Shown here: one piece after another, positions 8,747-16,495 of the stretch
Layout of the letters: each line of letters starts with the position of its first letter
Numbering within the stretch: the stretch's first letter is position 1
Program-made: the position numbers and the translations under genes
Notes under the pieces: model-generated
What the model saw: the letters and a program-made list of their open reading frames with translations, nothing else
Database searches by the model: none
What the model was told of the DNA's origin: nothing
Assembly: GCA_009377745.1 (NCBI GenBank)
Contig: WHTK01000002.1
Span: forward strand, 46,771-110,770
Length of the DNA stretch: 64,000 nucleotides
From: Dehalococcoidia bacterium
GTDB lineage: Bacteria > Chloroflexota > Dehalococcoidia > DSTF01 > WHTK01
Direction of reading: 5' to 3'

Positions 8747-9781
8747 ATGTATGACCGTTATCCAGACCGACTGCCAGAGCCACCTCCGCCGCGGCGGCGC
8801 TCTCCCTGGTCGCGCATCATCTCCAGCTTCCTCCTTAACTCCGCGCGGCTGCTCGGCGGCGGGCTCTTTCTGCTCACCGGCCTGGCGTTAGTCATCCCCC
8901 TGGTCGTCTTCCTGATCCGGTCCATCGACCCCGACCGGCCGGAACGCATTCCCTACGCCGAGCGTGTCGGCCACGCCCATGGCCTCGCGGTCGACCCGGC
9001 GGACGGCGCCCTCTATGTCACGACCACGCGCGGCATGTTCTGGATCAAATCGCCGGAATGGGCTCAACGCTCCGGCGGCGATAGCTATCAGGACTCGCGG
9101 GCCTTGATCGCCGTCCGCCCCGGCGAGTTCCTGGCCAGCGGCCAGCCGGACATCCGCGACCGCGTCTCCGGCTTCGCGCCGCAATATTCCGGCCTCATCC
9201 GCAGCCAGGACGCCGGGACAAAGTGGCGCAGCGTGTCTCTTTCGGGCAAGGCCAACTTCCACGCCTTGGAGGCCAAGCACGGCGCCGTCTTCGGTTACGA
9301 GACCCTGAGCGGCGGCTTCATGGTGAGCAGCGACGCCGGCAAGACCTGGGAGACGCGCTCCCAGCCTGCTGCTCCCCTGCTCGATTTCGCCGTCAATCCG
9401 GCCGATGCCGGCCACATCTACGCCGTCACGGAAGAGGCAGTCCTGATCTCGCGCGATGGCGGCCGGTCCTGGCAGCCAGGGCCGGGCGAGCCGCTGCGCT
9501 TCCTCGTCTGGCTCGATCCGTCCCATCTCTGGGGCGCGGACGTTGATGGCGGCATCTACCTGAGCGCCGATTCTGGAGCCAACTGGCAGCAACAGGGCAG
9601 CCTGACGGCGCCATTGGAGGCCTTCCTCGCGCTCGACAATGCCCTCTACGCCGCGACCTATGACGAAGACGCCGGCATCGTCATCCATGCCTCTCTGGAT
9701 TCCGGGAAGACCTGGGAAGAGCGCTACCGCGACCCATTGCTCCACGAACCCAGCGAGCCCGGCGTGGACGCCACTCCTTAG
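8747..9781 (+). CDS. Membrane-anchored Asp-box beta-propeller (sortilin/BNR-like) protein
   Basis: This is a 344-residue protein with a short proline/arginine-rich cytoplasmic tail (PEPPPPRRR), one membrane helix at about residues 30-58, and an extracytoplasmic propeller. Five Asp-box motifs (S-x-D-x-G-x-T/S-W) are visible: SQDAGTKW, SSDAGKTW, SRDGGRSW, SADSGANW and SLDSGKTW, each on a propeller blade turn. The first blade contains GHAHGLAVDP. Such proteins are often labelled exo-alpha-sialidase, but no sialidase arginine triad can be recognised. A binding or scaffold role at the outer face of the membrane is more likely. Confidence 0.75.
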   Translation: MYDRYPDRLPEPPPPRRRSPWSRIISSFLLNSARLLGGGLFLLTGLALVIPLVVFLIRSIDPDRPERIPYAERVGHAHGLAVDPADGALYVTTTRGMFWIKSPEWAQRSGGDSYQDSRALIAVRPGEFLASGQPDIRDRVSGFAPQYSGLIRSQDAGTKWRSVSLSGKANFHALEAKHGAVFGYETLSGGFMVSSDAGKTWETRSQPAAPLLDFAVNPADAGHIYAVTEEAVLISRDGGRSWQPGPGEPLRFLVWLDPSHLWGADVDGGIYLSADSGANWQQQGSLTAPLEAFLALDNALYAATYDEDAGIVIHASLDSGKTWEERYRDPLLHEPSEPGVDATP

Positions 9782-9848
9782 CTTGACAAGGGCCGGACGC
9801 TGGCCGTACAACAGGGCAGCGCGATAGATATAGATATGGAGGGAAGCC

Positions 9849-10094
9849 ATAGACAGGCAATTCATCCAGGCGTTCGAGGGCCCCAAAGGCCGGTCGGAGC
9901 TGTTCGAGATCGTCGGCTTTGACTTCGAGCGGCCGGGTCTCGAGAGCGTCGAGTACGAGGTTATATATAAAGGTGGGCGCTATATAGCCCTCACCATGGG
10001 CGAGGCCGCCATCGTCGCCTGTGAGTTCGCCGGCGACAACCGCTTCCTGCGGCCGATCCTGCCCAGCCCGCCGCGCCACCGCCTATACTGGTAG
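9849..10094 (+). pseudogene. Paralogue of the 80-residue protein at 12848, with ATA in place of the start codon
   Basis: The frame encodes 81 residues homologous to the gene at 12848. About 34 of 58 aligned core residues are identical by eye, including FEG-x-KG, RPGLE-x-VEY, GEA, CE-x-AGD. A Shine-Dalgarno-like GGAGG lies 7 bases upstream, but the codon aligned with the paralogue's ATG is ATA (9849-9851). An in-frame TAG lies shortly upstream, so there is no earlier ATG/GTG/TTG start. Either translation begins at AUA or the gene has lost its start. The coding frame is otherwise uninterrupted to TAG at 10092, which argues for function or very recent loss. The Rieske gene begins 36 bases later. 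Confidence 0.7.
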
Positions 10095-10130
10095 ACGGAA
10101 CCCGCGCCCAATTTGCTTCGGGGTGGAGAT

Positions 10131-11507
10131 ATGCTGACCAAAGAGCAGAACGACACGCTGACCAGAGTCGGTCCCGCTACGCCGATGGGTGACCTCATGC
10201 GGCGTTACTGGGTGCCCGCGGCCCTCTCCTGGGAAGTCCCGGAGCCGGACAGCCCGCCGATCACGATCAAGCTCCTCGGCGAAGAGCTCGTCGCCTTCCG
10301 CCAGACCGACGGCCGCGTCGGCGTCGTCGGCGCCCGCTGCGCCCATCGCCGCGCCCACCTCTTCTGGGGCCGCAACGAGGAGAACGGCATCCGCTGCGTC
10401 TACCACGGCTGGAAGTTCGACTGTGAGGGCGCCTGCGTCGACATGCCGTCGGAGCCTGAGGAATCGAACTTCAAGGACAAAGTCCGCATTCCGGCTTACC
10501 CCACGGTGGAGGCCGGCGGCGTGGTCTGGGCCTACATGGGCCCGCTGGAGAAGAAGCCGGAACCGCCGCACTTCGAATGGACGCAGGTCACGCCCGGCCG
10601 CCGCTCGATGTCCAAGGTCTGGGAGCAGTGCAACTGGCTCCAGGCTCTGGAAGGCGGCATCGATACCGTGCACAGCAACTTCCTCCACCTCGGCCGTCCG
10701 CCGGGTGTGAAGTATCAGGGTGATGACCCGCGCATCCGCGCCCTCAACACCTCGACGGCTCCTGTCCTCGAGGTCGTCCCCACGGATTACGGCTACTCCT
10801 ACGCCGGTATCCGTAGCATGGGCGATGAAGGCACCAACCACGTCCGCGCCTACCACTGGGTCATGCCCTGGAACCAGATCCGCGCCGGCTCCGGCAAGGA
10901 AGTCTCCGGCCACATGTGGGTGCCGATGGACGACGAGAATACGATGGTCTTCAACTGGAGCTACAGCTACGGCGAGATCCCGGACGGCCGCGGTGACACG
11001 CCCTCGCCGTCTATCTTTGCGGCCGCCGGCGGCGACTCCCCGACCGACGGCATCGATGTCGACCCGCTCTGGTTCCGCGACGCCAGCCGGCCCAGCGGCG
11101 GCGGCAACGCCTTCGGGGCCGACATCAGCGTCGAAGACAGCTTCCGCTCCACCCGCAACCTGGACAACAAGTACAAGATCGACCGCAACATGCAGTGCAC
11201 GGCCAACTACACCGGCATCATCGGCACCAACGTCCAGGACCGGGCCATCCAGGAGAGCATGGGCGCCATCGCCGACCGCACCCTGGAGCGCCTGGGTACC
11301 ACCGACCGCGCCATCATCAACGCCCGGCGTACCCTGCTCAAGGCGGTGCAGACCGTGCAGGACGGCGGCAACCCTCCCGGCGTCGCGCCGACTTACTACA
11401 AGCTGCGCGCCATCGACCGCGTGCTGCCGGCAGGCGTGCCCTGGTTTGAGGCGCTGAAGGCCGACATGTACCAGCTTCCCGAGACCAAGCAGCCCGCGAC
11501 GGCCTAG
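10131..11507 (+). CDS. Rieske non-heme iron oxygenase, phthalate-4,5-dioxygenase-like alpha subunit
   Basis: This is a 458-residue cytoplasmic oxygenase. The N-terminal Rieske domain binds a [2Fe-2S] cluster through Cys70-x-His72 and Cys89-x-x-His92 (GARCAHRR and CVYHGWKF). The catalytic domain has the mononuclear iron triad region GGIDTVHSNFLH, with Asp178, His181 and His186 as candidates. The overall form is that of single-component alpha subunits (phthalate oxygenase, vanillate demethylase); no reductase gene is adjacent. The start is ATG at 10131 with GTGGAG upstream. It probably shares a transcript with the small gene 36 bases before it. It is a clear paralogue of the gene at 29610. The substrate is unknown. 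Confidence 0.9.
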   Translation: MLTKEQNDTLTRVGPATPMGDLMRRYWVPAALSWEVPEPDSPPITIKLLGEELVAFRQTDGRVGVVGARCAHRRAHLFWGRNEENGIRCVYHGWKFDCEGACVDMPSEPEESNFKDKVRIPAYPTVEAGGVVWAYMGPLEKKPEPPHFEWTQVTPGRRSMSKVWEQCNWLQALEGGIDTVHSNFLHLGRPPGVKYQGDDPRIRALNTSTAPVLEVVPTDYGYSYAGIRSMGDEGTNHVRAYHWVMPWNQIRAGSGKEVSGHMWVPMDDENTMVFNWSYSYGEIPDGRGDTPSPSIFAAAGGDSPTDGIDVDPLWFRDASRPSGGGNAFGADISVEDSFRSTRNLDNKYKIDRNMQCTANYTGIIGTNVQDRAIQESMGAIADRTLERLGTTDRAIINARRTLLKAVQTVQDGGNPPGVAPTYYKLRAIDRVLPAGVPWFEALKADMYQLPETKQPATA

Positions 11508-11546
11508 GTTCAGCTCACCCAGCTTCCGGGTGCCTCTGCGGCGATC

Positions 11547-11589
11547 AATGCATGCATTCCGCATGCACAAGCGCTATAATGCATGCATG
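11547..11589 (+). promoter_or_regulatory. Toxin-antitoxin promoter with paired AATGCATGCAT operator sites
   Basis: A perfect -10 hexamer TATAAT (11575-11580) lies 6 bases before the antitoxin ATG at 11587, so the transcript is predicted to be leaderless. The palindrome AATGCATGCATT (11547-11558) recurs as AATGCATGCATG (11578-11589), overlapping the -10 box and the start codon. The copies are 31 bases apart, close to three helical turns. This is the arrangement expected for autorepression by a ribbon-helix-helix antitoxin. No good -35 box is visible. Confidence 0.6.
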
Positions 11590-11820
11590 ACCACGATAAC
11601 CATCAGAGACGTACCCGAAGAAACTCACGCCGAGCTCGTCGCCAGGGCTGCCCTCGCCGGTCAGTCCCTGCAGGAGTACCTCAAGGCCAAGCTGGTCGAA
11701 GTGGTAAAGCACCCTGACGCCGCGACATTGATGGCGCGCATCCGTGAGCGCAAGCGGGCGACCGGCACCAACGTGCCAATCGAAGAGATCCTGGCCGACC
11801 TCAAAGCCGACCGGCGGTGA
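11587..11820 (+). CDS. Ribbon-helix-helix antitoxin (FitA/VapB-like)
   Basis: This is a 77-residue protein. The N-terminal MTTITIRDVPEETHAELVAR is a ribbon-helix-helix DNA-binding unit, followed by a helix (AALAGQSLQEYLKAKLVE) and a tail that would wrap the toxin (PTNVPIEEILADLKAD-like). The start at 11587 is chosen over an upstream frame extension because the TATAAT box is directly upstream and homologues begin MTT-x-TIRDVP. It overlaps the toxin start by 4 bases (GTGA), the usual arrangement for co-translated pairs. Confidence 0.85.
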   Translation: MTTITIRDVPEETHAELVARAALAGQSLQEYLKAKLVEVVKHPDAATLMARIRERKRATGTNVPIEEILADLKADRR

Positions 11821-12215
11821 CCTTGGTAGTCGATGCATCGGTCGTTATCGCAGCCTTCACCAACGACGGGCCGGATGGTCGCTGGGCTGAGCGTCAGCTC
11901 CTCAATGACCACCTCGTCGCGCCCCACTTGCTGCCGGCAGAGGTCGCCAATACCCTTCGCAGACAGGTACTTCGCGGGGCTACTTCTCCAAGTGCTGCCG
12001 CCCTGGCCCACGCCGACCTGCTAGCCCTGACGATCGAGCTCTTCTCCTACGAGCCGTTTGCCCAACGGGTCTGGGAGCTGCGAGGCAACATCACCGCTTA
12101 CGACGCCTGGTACGTCGCCTTGGCAGAGTTTCTCAATACTCCCCTGGCGACCCTAGACAGGAAGCTGGCTGCGGCACCCGGGCCCAGGTGTACCTTTGCC
12201 ACGCCCGTCCATTAG
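11817..12215 (+). CDS. vapC: PIN-domain ribonuclease toxin, VapC family
   Basis: This is a 132-residue PIN-domain protein, partner of the antitoxin it overlaps. The acidic metal-binding residues are in the expected order: Asp in LVVDASV near the start, Glu in LLPAEVANTLRR, and the Asp pair in ITAYDAWYVALAE and LATLDRKLA. VapC toxins cleave tRNA or rRNA when freed from antitoxin. The GTG start overlaps the antitoxin stop. All catalytic positions look intact, so the system appears functional. Confidence 0.88.
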   Translation: MTLVVDASVVIAAFTNDGPDGRWAERQLLNDHLVAPHLLPAEVANTLRRQVLRGATSPSAAALAHADLLALTIELFSYEPFAQRVWELRGNITAYDAWYVALAEFLNTPLATLDRKLAAAPGPRCTFATPVH

Positions 12216-12353
12216 AGAGTGTCCGAATACGATCCCAGTGAAGGAAATCGCCGCCGTTCGTACATCGTATAGACTCACGTCGGCAGCTTGTATCAAGTCT
12301 TCGTAGCTCAACCCATAGTGCCCGCCAGCACATCCGGCGGCGAAGGAGGATTC

Positions 12354-12746
12354 ATGTCCCGGCGCGAGACCTACCACCTCGATCCCGTAAAACACAACGC
12401 CCCGATCCCGATGGGCGCCAAGGTCGGCAACGTCGTCTTTAGCTCGGCGATTGGCGGCGCCAACCCGGCAACCGGCGTCGTGCCGGAGGGCATCGATGAG
12501 CAGTGCGAGAACGCCTTTCAGAACCTGCGCAACTTCCTCGCCAAGGCCGGCGCCACCACGGATGACGTGGTCCGGATCAGCGTCTTCATGAAGAGCGAGG
12601 CTAACCGCCAGAAGATCAACAAGCCCTGGCTGGAGATGTTCCCGGATGAGCAGGACCGGCCCGCCCGCCACCAGCTCGTGGTCGAGAACATGCCCCTGCC
12701 CTACGACGTCCAGATCGAGGCCATCGCCGTCCTGCCAACAGCCTAG
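12354..12746 (+). CDS. RidA/YjgF/YER057c-family deaminase
   Basis: This is a 130-residue member of the RidA superfamily, trimeric proteins that hydrolyse reactive enamines or imines. Family features seen: SSAIGGANPATG near the N-terminus, the DDVVRISVFM strand, and ARHQLVVENMPLPYDVQIEAIAV with the conserved Arg and Glu of the active cleft. The start is ATG at 12354, with GGAGGA 6 bases upstream. It stands 100 bases before the small conserved gene at 12848, and may act with the oxygenases around it on reactive intermediates (inference). Confidence 0.82.
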   Translation: MSRRETYHLDPVKHNAPIPMGAKVGNVVFSSAIGGANPATGVVPEGIDEQCENAFQNLRNFLAKAGATTDDVVRISVFMKSEANRQKINKPWLEMFPDEQDRPARHQLVVENMPLPYDVQIEAIAVLPTA

Positions 12747-12847
12747 GCCGGCCGCGGACCACCTCGCCAGCGACTTGACAAACCTTACCGCGCGCGTAAA
12801 ACTTGCCGACGCAGGCATTCGATCTTATTCAACTTGGAGGAGACAAC

Positions 12848-13090
12848 ATGGAGGAGGAACGCACCTTCCTTGAGTCCTTTGAGGGGGCCAAAGGCAAAGC
12901 CGAGCTCTGGGAAGTGGTGGGTACCGACCCGTCGCGCCCCGGCCTCGAGAAGGTCGAATACCAGGTCCTGATCAATGGCGAGACCCACAGCCGCCTGACG
13001 ATTGGCGAGGCGTCCATTCTCGGCTGCGAGCTGGCCGGCGACCCCCGGTTCACCAGCGAAGTCACGACCACGGGGCAGTCCAACCTCTAG
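12848..13090 (+). CDS. Conserved 80-residue protein of unknown function (family A)
   Basis: This is an 80-residue acidic soluble protein. The core runs FEGAKGKAELWEVVG, then RPGLEKVEYQVLINGE, LTIGEA and CELAGDPRF. GGAGGAG stands 5 bases before the ATG. The same family occurs at 9849 just before a Rieske oxygenase. No domain is recognised and there is no catalytic Cys/His cluster or membrane segment. Predicted alternation of short strands suggests a small beta-rich fold. A role as an accessory or binding protein to neighbouring oxidative enzymes is only a guess from position. Confidence 0.8.
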   Translation: MEEERTFLESFEGAKGKAELWEVVGTDPSRPGLEKVEYQVLINGETHSRLTIGEASILGCELAGDPRFTSEVTTTGQSNL

Positions 13091-13112
13091 TAGCCTCAGT
13101 TTCTAACCTCTA

Positions 13113-13137
13113 CGAAGCGCGGCCGGGCCGCGCTTCG
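13113..13137 (+). terminator. Strong GC hairpin after the family A gene
   Basis: A perfect 11-base stem (13113-13123 with 13127-13137) with a 3-base loop lies 22 bases after the family A stop. There is no T-run on either side, so it may be a pause or processing site, or a weak terminator. Confidence 0.45.
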
Positions 13138-13180
13138 CTGTATCCGGCGATGGCGCCCTTAGTCAGGAGATGGGATCGAG

Positions 13181-14300
13181 ATGGAAGGCAAGCCTTTGCG
13201 CGTCGGTGTCGTGGGTGTCAATTTCGGGGCCGCGGTGCACATCCCGGGCTTTCAGTCCGAGGGCGTTGAGGTCGCCGCCATTGTCAGCCGCCGGCGCGAG
13301 CGCGCCGAGGAAGCCGCGAAGAAGTTCGGCGTCCCGGAGGCGATGACGGACTATACCGAGTTGCTGCGCCGCGACGATATCGATGCCGTTAGCATCGTCA
13401 CGCCGGTGCCATTGCACCACGAGATGGCGCTCGCCGCCCTCGACGCCGGCAAGCACGTGATCTGCGAAAAGCCCTTTACTACGAATCAAACCCTGGCCAG
13501 CGAGATGTGGGAACGCGCCCGGGCCAGCGGACGCACCGCGATGATCGCGCACGAGTTCCGCTTTGCCTCGGCCCGCATGCGTGTCAAGGAGCTAATCGAC
13601 GAGGGCTACATCGGTGAGCCGCGGCTGACCGTGATGCGGTTGCTCCTCGGTGGTGGCGGTCGTGGTGGCGCCGGCGCTCGTCCTGCCGGTGAGATCGCTC
13701 CCTACGCCCCGGAACGCGACAGCGCGGCACAGGGCGCGGGCTATCTCTGGGGCCTCGGCTCCCACTACATCGATTGCCTGCGCCACTGGTTTGGCGAGGT
13801 CGAGAGCGTCTCCGGCGAGGTGCGCAACTTCAACCCGGACCGCCTCTCCGGTAGCGAGACGGTCAAGGCGGACGCCGACGACACCTTTCTCTTCAGCCTC
13901 CGCTTTGCCAACGGCAGTATCGCCCACATGACAGGCTCTCGCGGCGTCAGCCTCGGCACCGGCGCCAGCGTGGAGGTCTACGGCAGCAAGGGCACCCTGG
14001 TCATGCCCCAGCGCGGCGTCAACCCGCCCGCGCACGGCACGCTGCTCGGCGGGCGCATCGGCGATGACGAAAGCACCCAGGAGTTGCCGATCCCGGAGCG
14101 CCCTGCAGCCCTTCGCCGACGATCGCGACGACCGGCTGATGCCCTTCCGCCTCTTCGTGCGGGAATTCCTGCGCGGCGTGCGGGAGGGTACTTCGCCGGC
14201 GCCTAACTTCTACGACGGCTGGCGCTGTCAGCAGGTCCTGGACGCGGTGCGAGAAGCCTCCGCCTCGGGCCGCCGCGTCGCCATCCCGCCCGCGGAGTAG
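13181..14300 (+). pseudogene. Gfo/Idh/MocA-family NAD(P)-dependent oxidoreductase, frameshifted near 14102
   Basis: The N-terminal Rossmann domain (RVGVVGVNFGAAVH, later VICEKPF with the conserved Lys of the EKP motif) and the C-terminal sheet domain (GLGSHYIDCLRHW) are intact up to ELPIPER. There the frame changes. Removing one C from the CCC run at 14101-14103 joins it exactly to LQPFADDRDDRLMPFRLF and a normal C-terminus ending at 14300. The restored protein would have about 372 residues, the usual family length. As written, translation ends at 14206 with 34 unrelated residues. Family members oxidise sugars, inositols or reduce carbonyls. Confidence 0.82.
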
Positions 14301-14313
14301 GAGCGTCGCTACG

Positions 14314-15075
14314 ATGAAGCGCTGGCAGCGCGGCGATACGGTGGTCCTGCGCTATCCGATGGAGCAGCGGATGATGCGCTGCTACCAGGTGATCGCGGGA
14401 GACCCAGTCGTCAAGATTCCGGGCTGGCCGCATGTCGTCCTCCAAGACACGGATGAGTTGGTGGCGGTCTACATGCCTGAGGGCGCTCAGCTTCTAGGCT
14501 GGGGCGTGGCCGAGGACCGGCTTCTGACGTCGCGTGCCAGCCAGGGCGATTCCGTGCGTCTCTTCTTTCCCGGCAAGCAGTATGAGGTGAGCCTCTTCTA
14601 CGAGACTGGCAGCGGGCCGGCGCCTCATGTCCTCGGCCTCTTTCCAGGCGTCGAGGGTCGCTTCTACGGCTGGAAGATCGACATCACGTCGCCCTTCGCC
14701 CGCACCGAAGCCGGCTTTGACATGATCGACGAGACGCTGGACATCATGGTGGCGCCGGACCGGACCTTCCGCTGGAAGGATGAAGATCAGATGGCAATCT
14801 TCGTCGAGCTTGGCATCTACGCGGCGGCAGAAGCTGAGGCGCTCCGGGCCGTTGGCTGGGACGTGCTGAAGCTAGTAGAAGCCCACGCGCCGCCATTCGA
14901 TGACTTCTGGCCGAATTGGCGTTCCGACCCTGACCTGAAGCTCGGGCCGATCCCGGACGGCTGGCAATATGTCCCCGTCCCTGCGCCTTATCTGACTTAC
15001 GACCTTACCGAGGACACGCGGGCGAGGCTGGAAGCGGCAGCGAGGCTCGGCCATAGACGGGTCTATGGTGGCTGA
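14314..15075 (+). CDS. DUF402-domain protein (FomD/ntdP-like phosphatase fold)
   Basis: This 253-residue protein has the DUF402 core: FYGWKIDITSPFARTEAGFD, then DETLDIMVAPD and WKDEDQM, which hold the acidic metal ligands. Characterised DUF402 proteins hydrolyse nucleoside di- or triphosphates or the nucleotide-linked intermediate of fosfomycin synthesis. The N-terminal half (about 100 residues) starts with RWQRGDTVVLRY and is family-typical. It begins 13 bases after the Gfo/Idh gene and is probably co-transcribed. The natural substrate is unknown. Confidence 0.82.
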   Translation: MKRWQRGDTVVLRYPMEQRMMRCYQVIAGDPVVKIPGWPHVVLQDTDELVAVYMPEGAQLLGWGVAEDRLLTSRASQGDSVRLFFPGKQYEVSLFYETGSGPAPHVLGLFPGVEGRFYGWKIDITSPFARTEAGFDMIDETLDIMVAPDRTFRWKDEDQMAIFVELGIYAAAEAEALRAVGWDVLKLVEAHAPPFDDFWPNWRSDPDLKLGPIPDGWQYVPVPAPYLTYDLTEDTRARLEAAARLGHRRVYGG

Positions 15076-15089
15076 GTGGCGACAATCCT

Positions 15090-15152
15090 CGTAGGGACGG
15101 ACCTAAAGGTACGTCCCAGACGCTTCCGGACGGAGCAAAAGCTACGTCCTAC
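15090..15152. repeat. MITE-like inverted-repeat element, copy 1 (family R1)
   Basis: This 63-base element has imperfect terminal inverted repeats: left end CGTAGGGACGGACCTAAAGG, right end reading the same motif in reverse complement (CGTAGGACGTAGCTTTTGCT). Related copies lie at 15758-15828 and 29425-29539. It encodes no protein and probably folds as one long hairpin in RNA. Confidence 0.6.
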
Positions 15153-15172
15153 GCAGATGCCCACTCGACTTA

Positions 15173-15613
15173 TTACATAGCTCCGGGTCGAGCCGGACTC
15201 TGCCGCCTGGTGGCATCGCTACGAGAGCCCGATGCCGCGCGCCCGGCGCCGAAAAGAGCAAATCCGCTGATCAGGACGATTGCCACTGCAAAGTGCATGG
15301 AGATTAGCGCGAGCGCCGCTTCGCCATCGGCCAGCCAACTTGGGCCGGCTACCGAAATCGCGAGCGCGGTGCTGCCGATGAACGGCCACCAGCGGGCCCA
15401 ACCGCGCCGGGCCAGAAAGTTGTAAGCCACCCACGCGCCCAGAGCACCAACTATTGACGCTATCAGGACATCCACTACGCCAACCTCGTCCGCAGGCCCA
15501 CCTTCCTTGAGCGTCAACTCAACGCCCGTAGCCGCAAACAGGCCCCAGAGGGCAAGGGCCACTGCAACCGCGGTCGCTATAATTGCGACGCTCCTCGTGC
15601 TCGATCGATTCAT
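15173..15613 (-). CDS. Four-helix membrane protein, DUF6069-like
   Basis: This 146-residue protein has four predicted membrane helices: about residues 9-28, 45-67, 76-94 and 104-122. The pattern (short N-terminus, first helix ending LFAATGVEL, loop with PADEVGVVDV) matches DUF6069 proteins, whose function is unknown. ATG at 15613 is preferred because GGAGG lies 7 bases upstream; a GTG six bases earlier would sit almost on that site. It is convergent with the DUF402 gene, with R1 copy 1 between them. Confidence 0.7.
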   Translation of the reverse strand: MNRSSTRSVAIIATAVAVALALWGLFAATGVELTLKEGGPADEVGVVDVLIASIVGALGAWVAYNFLARRGWARWWPFIGSTALAISVAGPSWLADGEAALALISMHFAVAIVLISGFALFGAGRAASGSRSDATRRQSPARPGAM

Positions 15614-15961
15614 AACCACGCCTCCGTAACCGTTTGTCGTTATCCTCCTGCCTCTCTATTAAGATAAGACACAGGCTCAGGCCGGGCTGTCCCCCGGTGC
15701 CGGCCTGTATGAGCACCTTTGGGCAGGAATGCAAAGGAACAGGCGTGACATTTTTAACGTAGGGACGTACCTTAGATCCGCCCGATCGACGCTCATGGCT
15801 GAGGACGGAGCTGAAGCGGGACCCTGCGAACGCTCTACCCTGCCCGATTGCCCGACTGCTGTAAGGCCTCGTCCCTGCCGAATCTTAAGAGAGCAGAGGC
15901 AGCGCTAAAGGGGGTTTCCCTAGCTGCTGAAGCCGGCGACCGCTGCTAGCCTCGAAGGGTG
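15614..15961. other. 348-base intergenic region
   Basis: This is a divergent gap between the DUF6069-like gene and the exopolysaccharide operon. It contains R1 repeat copy 2 (15758-15828) and an AGGCCGG/CCGGCCT inverted repeat near 15680-15710. No open frame with coding character and no clear promoter hexamers were seen, though promoters for both flanking genes must lie here. Confidence 0.5.
15758..15828. repeat. MITE-like inverted-repeat element, copy 2 (family R1)
   Basis: This is a 71-base degenerate copy. The left end is CGTAGGGACGTACCTTAGAT. The right end GGACGGAGCTGAAGCGGGAC plus CCTGCG is its imperfect reverse complement. It lies in the divergent gap upstream of the exopolysaccharide operon. 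Confidence 0.5.
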
Positions 15962-16495
15962 ATGCCAGGCGCCTACATCGCCTATTGCTGGGGGGTTGCC
16001 GGCTTGAAATCGACGCTGCGAAGGATTCTCCCGCGCCGGCCGTTAAAGCTTGCCTGGCTAACTGACGATATTTCTATATGCGGTGCACCTTATGCGTCCG
16101 GCTGGCAGCGCCTCGCCCGGCAGGGAATCACGGCCGTCCTGGAGGTCCGTAACGAAGCTGAGGACGACAAGCTGGCGCTACGCGGCTTCGGTATTCACTA
16201 CCTCCACTTCTCGCTGGCTAAAGGCGAGGTGCCGATGATCGGTGAGCTCGAACAGGTCGTGGAGTGGGTCCTCGATGAGTTGGATGTGGGCGAAAAGGTC
16301 CTGATCCACTGCGACGACGGGCGGCAGCGCAGCGCTCTCATCGCCAAAGCGACGCTGGTAGCTCTGGGCTTTCCCCTCCACGCGGCAGACGATTTCCTGC
16401 GCCGGGCTCAGCCTGACGCGGAGCTAACCAGGCAGCAGACTTACACGCTGGAGGTCTTCGCGGCCTACCGGCTAAGACGCAGGAAGGCGGCATAA
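15962..16495 (+). CDS. Dual-specificity/tyrosine protein phosphatase
   Basis: This is a 177-residue cysteine phosphatase. The signature HCDDGRQRS fits HCx5R(S/T), with the nucleophile Cys and the phosphate-binding Arg. The upstream general-acid region is VLEVRNEAEDD. Its stop overlaps by one base the start of a Wzc-type tyrosine kinase, so it is likely the counter-acting phosphatase that resets the kinase during polysaccharide export. Low-molecular-weight Wzb-type phosphatases usually play that part, so this is a different fold in the same role. The start is uncertain: ATG 15962 or GTG 15959. Confidence 0.8.
   Translation: MPGAYIAYCWGVAGLKSTLRRILPRRPLKLAWLTDDISICGAPYASGWQRLARQGITAVLEVRNEAEDDKLALRGFGIHYLHFSLAKGEVPMIGELEQVVEWVLDELDVGEKVLIHCDDGRQRSALIAKATLVALGFPLHAADDFLRRAQPDAELTRQQTYTLEVFAAYRLRRRKAA

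Noticed and set aside
8747..9781. Sialidase annotation for the Asp-box propeller protein
   Set aside because: Asp-boxes alone do not make a sialidase; the arginine triad and catalytic Tyr/Glu cannot be identified.
10083..11570. Long minus-strand frame across the first Rieske gene
   Set aside because: Rieske and mononuclear iron ligands are intact on the plus strand; the antisense product has no motif.
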